A stretch of DNA of 5,919 bases, from contig SKNG01000024.1 in assembly GCA_007120685.1 (NCBI GenBank), forward strand, positions 1 through 5,919. Direction: 5' to 3'. This document shows positions 1 to 4,670 of the stretch, in pieces. This DNA is from Paracoccaceae bacterium (GTDB lineage Bacteria > Pseudomonadota > Alphaproteobacteria > Rhodobacterales > Rhodobacteraceae). Position 1 is the first letter of the stretch. Every line of letters begins with the position of its first letter. Made by a program: the position numbers and the translations under genes. A model generated the notes under the pieces. The model did not search any database and had not been told where the DNA came from. It saw only the letters and a list, made by a program, of their open reading frames with translations.

Positions 1-40
1 GACGCCGGGGCGCGGCCCCGCCAACCGCCCGGCGCGCCCT

Positions 41-838
41 TTACCGCTCGACGGCGGCAGCCAGAGAGGTGACCGACGTGCCATCGCCACTGGTCACCAC
101 CGCATAGTTCAACCGGCCGCTGGACCAGTAGGCCATCCGCTCGTCCTCCACCCGGGCGACGCGCAGCGCATAATCTGGCTGCGACGCCCGGCGCGGCGTC
201 ATCGAGACGGTGACCCGCTCGTCCTCGGGGTTACGGTAGTAGAAAACCGCAACCGGCTCTTCGTCGACCACGATAAGACGCGCCGATTCCACCCGGTACC
301 CCAGCCGCTCCAGCTGCGGACTGTCGATGCGCTGCTGCATCTGGTCGGACAGCCAGGCCAGCGCCTCGTCCATGTTCTCGCCGCCGAACTCGGCGCGCTG
401 GTGGGCAGCATGCATGTAGGCGTAATGCCCCGCCAGCGTCTGGCCGACAAAGCCGGGATAGGCGGCGCTTGTCAGCGACGGCCCCCGGTCATACAGCGCA
501 TGCGCCCCCCAGCCGGCGGCAAACAGGACCACGCTGGCGGCAATCTGGCGCAGCCCCGGCCCCAGCAGCGTGGCCCGCCAGCGGCGCCGTTGCAGCTTTT
601 GCGCCAATTGCCGCTCCAAAGCCTCGATGCGCAGATCGGCCGGCTGCGTGTCGGCGGCGCGCGCGGCATCATGGATCAGATTGTCGAAATGGCGCCATTG
701 CGCCACGGCGTCGCGGGCCTCGGCATCGCGCGACAGCCGCGCCTCCACCTCGGCCATCTTCTCGGGCGGCAAGGTGCCATCCACATAAGTCATCAAATCG
801 ATGTCCAGCGTCGGATCCCTGTGATTGGCCGTCGTCAT
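41..838 (-). CDS. Membrane anti-sigma factor, cysteine-free, partner of the adjacent ECF sigma factor
   Basis: This 265-residue protein probably holds the neighbouring ECF sigma factor inactive at the inner membrane until a signal releases it. Residues 8-60 resemble the anti-sigma fold at the N-terminus of RsiW/ChrR-like proteins: an opening of the type DLMTYVDGTLPPE followed by acidic and amphipathic helices. A charged helical linker spans about 69-90. One membrane segment lies at about 98-116 (IAASVVLFAAGWGAHALY), after an RRRWR positive patch that puts the N-terminus in the cytoplasm. The remaining 150 or so residues would be periplasmic and match no family I recognise. There is no cysteine, so the zinc-binding HxxxCxxC motif of many anti-sigmas is absent. 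The ATG at 838 is chosen because it overlaps the sigma stop codon as ATGA and has AAGGAGG at 846-852, seven bases upstream. The reading frame stays open to 1087, but that extension only shadows the sigma gene. The role comes from gene order plus N-terminal resemblance; no specific signal can be inferred. Confidence 0.85.
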   Translation of the reverse strand: MTTANHRDPTLDIDLMTYVDGTLPPEKMAEVEARLSRDAEARDAVAQWRHFDNLIHDAARAADTQPADLRIEALERQLAQKLQRRRWRATLLGPGLRQIAASVVLFAAGWGAHALYDRGPSLTSAAYPGFVGQTLAGHYAYMHAAHQRAEFGGENMDEALAWLSDQMQQRIDSPQLERLGYRVESARLIVVDEEPVAVFYYRNPEDERVTVSMTPRRASQPDYALRVARVEDERMAYWSSGRLNYAVVTSGDGTSVTSLAAAVER

Positions 839-1350
839 GCGCCGCCCTCCTTGCGTTGCATCAGTTTCAGCTTGCCGGTCGCCACGCCCTGCACGATCCG
901 GCGCAGCGCCTCGCGCCCGCGCGCCAGCCGCGACATGAAGGTGCCCAGCGGCACGTCGAGGCTGCGCGCCGCCTCGGCATAGCTCATCTCGCGCAGCGCG
1001 ATCAGGATGATCGGCCCTCGCTGCGCCTCGGGCAACTGGTCCAGCGCGCCGAGCACCTGCTTGAGTTCCAGCTGTGTATGCTGGCATTCGCGGGCAATCG
1101 GCTCGGGCAGATCGGCGGCGGCATCGGCGCGTGTCTTCGCGCGGCGCAGGTCGCTGATATGGGTGTTGTGCAGGATGCGGAACAGCCAGGGGCGCAGGTC
1201 GGTGCCGGGCTGAAAGGTATCGGCCTTGGCGATCGCCTTGACCAGCGTTTCCTGCACCAGATCGTCGGCCGCCACGGTGTCACGGGTCAGCACCAGCGCA
1301 TAGCGGCGCAGACTGGCAACATGGGTGTGCAGCTCGGATTTCAGGCTCAT
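835..1350 (-). CDS. ECF-family RNA polymerase sigma factor
   Basis: This 171-residue extracytoplasmic-function sigma factor directs RNA polymerase to a dedicated promoter set. Region 2 covers about residues 10-75. It contains the core-binding helix around DDLVQETLVKA (29-39) and the -10 recognition stretch with DLRPWLFRILHNTHISDLRR (51-70). Region 4 covers about 95-152 and has the usual LPEAQRGPIIL, a turn at MSYAEAARSLDVPLGT, and the recognition helix FMSRLARGREALRR (138-151). Length and two-domain layout are normal for a minimal ECF sigma without a C-terminal extension. I start at the ATG at 1350, nine bases after GGGGA. The in-frame ATG at 1383 lies inside the predicted -10 element of this gene's own promoter and could not be translated from that transcript. 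The gene is the first of a two-gene operon with the anti-sigma. A promoter motif shared with three neighbouring units precedes it, which suggests autoregulation. It is not obviously EcfG, because no nepR or phyR is in view. Confidence 0.93.
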   Translation of the reverse strand: MSLKSELHTHVASLRRYALVLTRDTVAADDLVQETLVKAIAKADTFQPGTDLRPWLFRILHNTHISDLRRAKTRADAAADLPEPIARECQHTQLELKQVLGALDQLPEAQRGPIILIALREMSYAEAARSLDVPLGTFMSRLARGREALRRIVQGVATGKLKLMQRKEGGA

Positions 1351-1380
1351 GTCAGCAAATCCCCGCGGTGGTTTGCAGTA

Positions 1381-1407
1381 CATACGCAGCAGGCGCGCGT
1401 TTCATCC
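1381..1407 (-). promoter_or_regulatory. Predicted ECF-type promoter of the sigma/anti-sigma operon (P1)
   Basis: Read on the minus strand, GGATGAAA occupies 1407-1400 and CGTATG occupies 1386-1381, with 13 bases between the first block and CGT. Ten T residues (complement of 1408-1417) sit directly upstream of the first block, a possible UP-like element. The expected transcript start, near 1374, gives a leader of about 24 bases before the ATG at 1350. The same two blocks at the same spacing occur at three other places in the window. Activity and cognate sigma are inferred. Confidence 0.75.
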
Positions 1408-1445
1408 AAAAAAAAAATTGCAGGGCATTTTCCGCCACCGCGCCG

Positions 1446-1472
1446 GGATGAAAACCGCCGACCGCGCGTTCT
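1446..1472 (+). promoter_or_regulatory. Predicted ECF-type promoter of the DUF2333 gene (P2)
   Basis: GGATGAAA lies at 1446-1453 and CGTTCT at 1467-1472, again with 13 bases before CGT. It diverges from the sigma operon promoter; their upstream blocks are 38 bases apart. A start near 1479 would leave a short leader that still includes the AGGAG at 1485-1489. The -10 block is the most divergent of the four copies (CGTT rather than CGTA). Confidence 0.7.
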
Positions 1473-1495
1473 TGGGGCAAGTACAGGAGAGAGAG

Positions 1496-2491
1496 ATGGC
1501 GAATGATCTGATCGTTCGGCCGCAGGTGCCCGCCCCGCGGCCAAAGACCACCGTGCCGGGGCTGATCTTCGGCGACAGGCCACGGGTGATCGTCAAGCGC
1601 AGCGTGCTCTATCTGATCGCGGCGCTGGTGCTCTATTTCGGGGTCATCGGCAACCTGATGCACCGCATCGATGCCAATCTGGACTTCACGCCCCCCAACC
1701 CCATCGAGGGCGGCAGCCATGCCGTGAACATGGCCGAGGCGCTGATCCTGCGCGAAACGGTCGATAACCGCTGGACGGCCAACGACCCCATGTTCTTTCC
1801 CAATGCCTTCCATGACAACATGGACAATTACCAGCGCGGCATGATGCGGGCGATCAGCCGGTTCACGATGGAACTGGAAAACCAGATCGGCCGGCTGCGC
1901 GGATCGGGCGCCATCGACCGGGACCTGGAGCGGGCGGTGGGGCTGTTGCAATTTCCCACCGATCTCTGGCTCTTTGACTTCGACCAGTCCTTCCTGCCCA
2001 TCCAGCCCGCCGATGTGCAGTATGAGGCCGGCGCCCGCGCGCTGCGAGCCTTCAACACCCGCGTCTCGCTTGGGCTGGCTGTGTTCGAGACCCGGCCCGA
2101 CGCGCTGGCCATGACGGTGGAACGGATGGCGGGCGAACTGGGCTCGCGCGCGGCGATCGTGGACGAGCATGTCAGCCGCGACGGGTTCATCATCGACTTC
2201 GTTTCGGATGACATCTTCTACTTCAACAAGGGCATGGCCTATGCAAGCTATCTGCTGCTGCGCGAACTGGGACGGGATTTCCAGGAGGTGATCCGCGGCC
2301 AGGGGCTGAGCCGCGTCTGGCAGCAGGCGCTGGACAGCCTGCGGCTAGCCTCGCAGCAGCAGCCACTGATCGTGCTTAACGGGTCGGGTGCGAACAGCTT
2401 CTTCGCCAACCATCTGCATTTGCAGGGTTTCTATCTGAAACGCGCGATCCTGCAACTGGACGAAATCGCCCGCGTGATCCGCGCCAACTGA
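1496..2491 (+). CDS. DUF2333 family membrane-anchored protein
   Basis: This 331-residue protein of unknown function matches what I know of the DUF2333 family in overall length and landmarks. A basic cytoplasmic N-terminus is followed by one membrane helix at about 36-54 (SVLYLIAALVLYFGVIGNL). The rest would be periplasmic. Family-like landmarks are the block around residues 96-115 (NDPMFFPNAFHDNMDNYQRG), a FYFNKGMAYASYLLLREL helix about two-thirds along, and the C-terminal LNGSG...ANH stretch at about 294-306, followed by a final amphipathic helix. No catalytic motif is visible. The start is the ATG at 1496, with AGGAG six bases upstream; a longer open frame back to 1325 crosses the divergent promoter region and is not credible. 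It diverges from the sigma operon and shares its promoter motif, so it is likely a target of that sigma factor, perhaps in envelope maintenance. That role is inference. Confidence 0.85.
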   Translation: MANDLIVRPQVPAPRPKTTVPGLIFGDRPRVIVKRSVLYLIAALVLYFGVIGNLMHRIDANLDFTPPNPIEGGSHAVNMAEALILRETVDNRWTANDPMFFPNAFHDNMDNYQRGMMRAISRFTMELENQIGRLRGSGAIDRDLERAVGLLQFPTDLWLFDFDQSFLPIQPADVQYEAGARALRAFNTRVSLGLAVFETRPDALAMTVERMAGELGSRAAIVDEHVSRDGFIIDFVSDDIFYFNKGMAYASYLLLRELGRDFQEVIRGQGLSRVWQQALDSLRLASQQQPLIVLNGSGANSFFANHLHLQGFYLKRAILQLDEIARVIRAN

Positions 2492-2522
2492 CCGACATCG
2501 CCACGCGCGCGCTCTCTTCGGC

Positions 2523-2545
2523 ACCCCGGCCCCCGTGGCCGGGGT
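2523..2545 (+). terminator. GC-rich hairpin, likely terminator of the DUF2333 gene
   Basis: A perfect 9-bp stem (ACCCCGGCC at 2523-2531 with GGCCGGGGT at 2537-2545) and a 5-base loop begin 31 bases after the DUF2333 stop codon. The following bases (CTTGCGTT) are only mildly T-rich, so this is a weaker terminator candidate than the one at 2907-2939. Confidence 0.55.
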
Positions 2546-2740
2546 CTTGCGTTGCCGGGGTGTTGCCTTGGCAAAGCGCCCCAGTCGCAACGGGCATCAA
2601 GGCAGCCGCGGGGCCGGGGCGACTGCTGCCGCCGAGAGGCCGGGCAGCGGGTGCCGCGCGCCCGTGAACGCAATAGAAGTGTAAGAGCGGTCGCATCTCT
2701 GACACCGCTTCCGGCTGATCGCCTCGGCCGCCGCGGGGTG

Positions 2741-2760
2741 ACGCGCCTTCGAAGGCGCGT
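2741..2760. repeat. Perfect 20-bp palindrome centred on TTCGAA
   Basis: The half-site ACGCGCCTTC is followed immediately by its exact reverse complement. It is separated by two bases from a second palindrome with the same core. Transcribed from either strand it would form a tight hairpin. It could be half of a bidirectional terminator, an intergenic repeat element, or a protein-binding site; the sequence does not decide among these. Confidence 0.85.
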
Positions 2761-2762
2761 GC

Positions 2763-2786
2763 GAACGGGCTTTCGAAAGCCCGTTC
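2763..2786. repeat. Perfect 24-bp palindrome centred on TTCGAA
   Basis: The half-site GAACGGGCTTTC is followed immediately by its exact reverse complement. It shares the TTCGAA centre with the palindrome at 2741-2760, but its arms differ. The two are therefore not a simple duplication, but two independent perfect hairpins side by side. No T-tract follows on either strand, which argues against ordinary intrinsic terminators. Confidence 0.85.
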
Positions 2787-2906
2787 TGCGTCGGTGTCCG
2801 TGCTTGCCTGGGGAATCAACCGGCAACCGTATGAACAGGTGCCGACGGTACAACGCAGGCAACGGTCACGCAGGCAAGGCAGGCTATCTTTTTTGGGGGG
2901 GCGCGG

Positions 2907-2939
2907 AAAAAGAAACGCCGGGTCGTGGCAGACCCGGCG
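2907..2939 (-). terminator. Intrinsic terminator of the DUF1127-like gene
   Basis: On the minus strand a perfect 9-bp stem (CGCCGGGTC paired with GACCCGGCG, 2939-2916, 6-base loop) is followed at once by TTTCTTTTT (2915-2907). It lies 35 bases downstream of the stop codon at 2975. This is a textbook Rho-independent terminator. Confidence 0.9.
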
Positions 2940-2974
2940 ATATCCTGTCAGGGCGGTGGATTACGGCAGACGCC

Positions 2975-3316
2975 TCATTCGGCGGCGATGGCGTGGCGGT
3001 GATCCCGCGCCTGCGCGTTGCCCTCGTCATCCTCGACGATGCGCAGCACATCGAGCACCAGTTGCGCCTCGCGCCGGGCGCGCAGTGCCAGGTCCTCGAC
3101 ATCCAGCGCCAACGTCGAGCGCGAGAAACCCAGCCGGTTCAACTGGCGCTCGTTCAGCCGCAGCAGGCTGGCGGTGATCACGGTCAGATCGCGCTCTTCG
3201 AGCCAGCGCTCGTAGCTTTCCTGATTGCGATGGAACACCCGGCCCCACCGACCGAGCAGACCATCCTTTTGCTTCCTGGCTACCGCGTGCTGCGGGACAT
3301 TCGCTGTCATCGACAT
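2975..3316 (-). CDS. Small DUF1127-like protein
   Basis: This is a 113-residue, charged, cytosolic protein with no membrane segment. Residues 50-68 (SLLRLNERQLNRLGFSRST) closely resemble the core of DUF1127 proteins, where a run like L-x-x-L-x-(D/E)-R-x-L-x-(D/R)-(I/L)-G-(I/F)-x-R follows a short helix. The N-terminal 49 residues are rich in K, R and E. The C-terminal half is a predicted acidic helix ending in a low-complexity tail. At 113 residues it is longer than the commonest DUF1127 proteins of about 50-70, so the domain call is moderate. Some alphaproteobacterial DUF1127 proteins have been linked to RNA turnover; nothing here proves that role. I start at the ATG at 3316 because GGAGGAA (3319-3325) sits just upstream. 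The ATGs at 3328 and 3379 lack such a site, and 3379 precedes the predicted promoter. It diverges from the Mrp operon and has its own copy of the shared promoter motif. Confidence 0.75.
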   Translation of the reverse strand: MSMTANVPQHAVARKQKDGLLGRWGRVFHRNQESYERWLEERDLTVITASLLRLNERQLNRLGFSRSTLALDVEDLALRARREAQLVLDVLRIVEDDEGNAQARDHRHAIAAE

Positions 3317-3343
3317 GGGTTCCTCCATCGGTTTGACGGCCTG

Positions 3344-3370
3344 ATTACGCCCCGGCCCGGGGTTTAATCC
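3344..3370 (-). promoter_or_regulatory. Predicted ECF-type promoter of the DUF1127-like gene (P3)
   Basis: On the minus strand GGATTAAA lies at 3370-3363 and CGTAAT at 3349-3344, with 13 bases before CGT. It differs from the other three copies by one base in the upstream block (T for G at position 5). A start near 3337 gives a leader of about 21 bases containing the GGAGGAA ribosome-binding site. Confidence 0.65.
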
Positions 3371-3380
3371 CGCCGTCACC

Positions 3381-3412
3381 GCAGCGTGAACGCCAAAGGC
3401 GATTTTCGCTGC
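3381..3412. repeat. Nested inverted repeat between two divergent promoters
   Basis: GCAGCG (3381-3386) pairs with CGCTGC (3407-3412), and inside them CGCC (3391-3394) pairs with GGCG (3398-3401). The element lies in the 48 bases between the upstream blocks of the two divergent promoters. It should therefore not be transcribed from either, which makes an operator for a second regulator conceivable. Chance is also possible in such GC-rich DNA. Confidence 0.4.
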
Positions 3413-3418
3413 ACCGCA

Positions 3419-3445
3419 GGATGAAATCCGCCCCCGGCGCGTATG
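3419..3445 (+). promoter_or_regulatory. Predicted ECF-type promoter of the Mrp operon (P4)
   Basis: GGATGAAA lies at 3419-3426 and CGTATG at 3440-3445, with 13 bases before CGT. The upstream block and the downstream GCGTATGT octamer are identical to those of the sigma operon promoter, while the spacers differ. A start near 3452 gives a leader of about 73 bases before the mrpE ATG. Confidence 0.75.
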
Positions 3446-3524
3446 TCACGTAATCACACGCGGGCCGTGTCGCCTATGGCCGTGCCTGCCCGCTTCCCAC
3501 CCCTTGCCGAACAGGAAAGGCCCG

Positions 3525-4091
3525 ATGCCTCGGACACAGAGCCCTGCGACGAACGCCGCGAAACCCGCTGAGCCGCGCGCGAACCTGGTCACGGTTCCCG
3601 CCGACCGGCCAAGTGCGCCGGCGCGCTGGCGGCGGTTTCTGGCCGTGGCGGCGGTGCTGGCGCTGATCTGGGCCGCGCTGACCGGTTTCCGTGCCGATGC
3701 GCTGGCCTTCGGCGTGCCGGCCGTGCTGGCCGGCGCGGCGCTGGTTTTTGCCATGCCGCCCAGCCCCGGCTGGCGGCTCAGCCCGCGCGGATTGCTGGCC
3801 TTCGTGCTGTGGTTCGCCGTGCAGTCTGTGAAAGGCGCGGTCGATGTGGCGCTGCGCGCCGCGGCCCCGCGCATGAGGCTGCGCCCGGGCTTCCGGACCT
3901 ATCCGCTGGCCCTGCCCCAGGGCGCGCCGCAGGTGATGTTCCTCAACACCATCACCTTGCTGCCGGGCACCCTGTCGGCCGAAATCGCGGGCGATCAGGT
4001 GATCGTCCACATGCTGGATACCAGCGCCGATCTGAAGGCCGATCTGGGCGCGCTGGAAGCCCGCATCAAAGCCCTCTTCGCGCTGAACTGA
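3525..4091 (+). CDS. mrpE: Mrp/Mnh-type cation:proton antiporter subunit E
   Basis: This is subunit E of the multi-subunit Mrp (Mnh/Pha) antiporter, an inner-membrane complex that exports Na+ or K+ in exchange for protons and supports alkali and salt tolerance. The 188-residue protein has an unusually long, proline- and alanine-rich N-terminal extension of about 35 residues before the first membrane helix (about 38-54). Further hydrophobic segments lie at about 57-77 and 89-105. Family hallmarks are VKGAVDVALRA (102-112) and NTITLLPGTLSAEI (141-154), then VHMLD (161-165) and an amphipathic C-terminal tail. I prefer the ATG at 3525, with AGGAAAGG (3513-3520) upstream, over the in-frame TTG at 3504. 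It is the first gene of the operon; mrpF starts 19 bases after its stop codon. A full-length mrpA does not precede it. Confidence 0.93.
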   Translation: MPRTQSPATNAAKPAEPRANLVTVPADRPSAPARWRRFLAVAAVLALIWAALTGFRADALAFGVPAVLAGAALVFAMPPSPGWRLSPRGLLAFVLWFAVQSVKGAVDVALRAAAPRMRLRPGFRTYPLALPQGAPQVMFLNTITLLPGTLSAEIAGDQVIVHMLDTSADLKADLGALEARIKALFALN

Positions 4092-4110
4092 AAACAGGGA
4101 GTTCACCCCA

Positions 4111-4371
4111 ATGCCGCTTTTCCTTGCCCTGATCCTGGTCCTGCTGCTGGCGAGCATCCTGGCCGGGCTGATCCGCGTGCTGCGCGGCCCGGCCCCGGCC
4201 GAACGCATGCTGGCCGCGCAACTGTTCGGCACCGCCGCGGTGGCGATCCTGCTGATCCTGTCGCAGATGATGGCGATGCCGGCACTGCTGGACGTGGCGA
4301 TGGTCTTTGCGCTGCTGGCCGCCGTCACGCTGATCGCCTTCATCGTGCTGGCGGGGCGGAGGGCGGGCTGA
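4111..4371 (+). CDS. mrpF: Mrp/Mnh-type antiporter subunit F
   Basis: This 86-residue small hydrophobic subunit has three membrane helices (about 2-23, 35-53 and 57-81), the normal size and topology for MrpF/PhaF. The RVLRGPAPAERMLAAQLFGT segment (22-41) between helices 1 and 2 is the family signature, and the conserved LLDVAMVFALL lies at the start of helix 3. It is needed with the other subunits for assembly and activity of the complex rather than having a known catalytic role of its own. CAGGGAG (4095-4101) precedes the ATG. Its stop codon overlaps the mrpG start by one base (TGATG), indicating translational coupling. Confidence 0.93.
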   Translation: MPLFLALILVLLLASILAGLIRVLRGPAPAERMLAAQLFGTAAVAILLILSQMMAMPALLDVAMVFALLAAVTLIAFIVLAGRRAG

Positions 4372-4670
4372 TGCTGGGGCTTTTCGCCGCCGCGCTGATC
4401 GGGTTCGGCACGGTGTTCTTCATCGCCGGCACGCTGGGCCTGTTGCGCTTTCCGGACATCTTCTGCCGGCTGCACGCCTTGACCAAGGCCGACGGGCTGG
4501 GCCTGGCGCTGATCGCGCTGGGCGTGGCGCTGATGGCCGGCACCTGGGCCGAGGTGCTCCGCATCGCCCTGATCTGGTTCTTTGTCGCCTTGGCCAGCGC
4601 CACCAGCGGCCATCTGATCGCCGCCCATGCCCGCCAGACCATGCAGGAGGTGGGGGGAGCCGATGACTGA
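4371..4670 (+). CDS. mrpG: Mrp/Mnh-type antiporter subunit G
   Basis: This 99-residue subunit G (PhaG/MnhG family) has three membrane helices: about 3-25, 42-58 and 60-84. The diagnostic block GTLGLLRFPDIFCRLHALTKADGLG (from about residue 20) includes the RFPD and R-H-A-x-x-K-A-D positions typical of the family. It begins on the last base of mrpF and overlaps the next gene by 8 bases. Like MrpF, it is a small structural subunit of the complex. Confidence 0.94.
   Translation: MLGLFAAALIGFGTVFFIAGTLGLLRFPDIFCRLHALTKADGLGLALIALGVALMAGTWAEVLRIALIWFFVALASATSGHLIAAHARQTMQEVGGADD

Larger units (their letters stand above)
2546..2904. other. Non-coding stretch between convergent genes
   Basis: About 360 bases show no convincing gene. 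The open frames here have no recognisable protein features and are typical of GC-rich shadow frames. The stretch does hold inverted repeats: CAGTCGC at 2582-2588 with GCGACTG at 2619-2625, competing with GGCAGC at 2601-2606 and GCTGCC at 2625-2630; AGCGGT at 2686-2691 with ACCGCT at 2704-2709; and two perfect palindromes annotated separately. A 10-base direct repeat, ACGCAGGCAA, lies at 2853-2862 and 2868-2877 within an otherwise unremarkable segment. No tRNA, rRNA or known riboswitch was recognised. Confidence 0.6.

Noticed and set aside
1..40. GC-rich inverted repeat (CGGGGC at 6-11 with GCCCCG at 15-20) downstream of the anti-sigma gene
   Set aside because: The stem is short, with a 3-base loop and no T-tract visible before the window edge. 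It may be part of a terminator but cannot be supported.
1446..1472. Reading the shared motif as the EcfG general-stress promoter (GGAAC-N16/17-CGTT)
   Set aside because: The spacing fits, but all four copies have GGAT(G/T)AAA instead of GGAAC, and no nepR/phyR context is present. A distinct ECF specificity fits better.
2809..2842. A weak extra promoter-like match (GGAATCAA followed by CGTATG)
   Set aside because: The distance from the upstream block to CGT is about five bases too short compared with the four consistent copies, and no gene start follows.
2853..2877. Direct repeat of ACGCAGGCAA as a CRISPR or iteron array
   Set aside because: There are only two copies, 10 bases each and 15 bases apart, with no further units or associated genes.
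2552..3367. A 271-codon plus-strand open frame through the intergenic stretch and the DUF1127-like gene
   Set aside because: It runs through the two palindromes, the minus-strand terminator and the antisense of a supported gene, and shows no protein-like pattern or ribosome-binding site.
3504..3524. TTG at 3504 as the mrpE start
   Set aside because: The ATG at 3525 has a better-placed purine-rich ribosome-binding site (3513-3520), and the additional seven residues have no family support.
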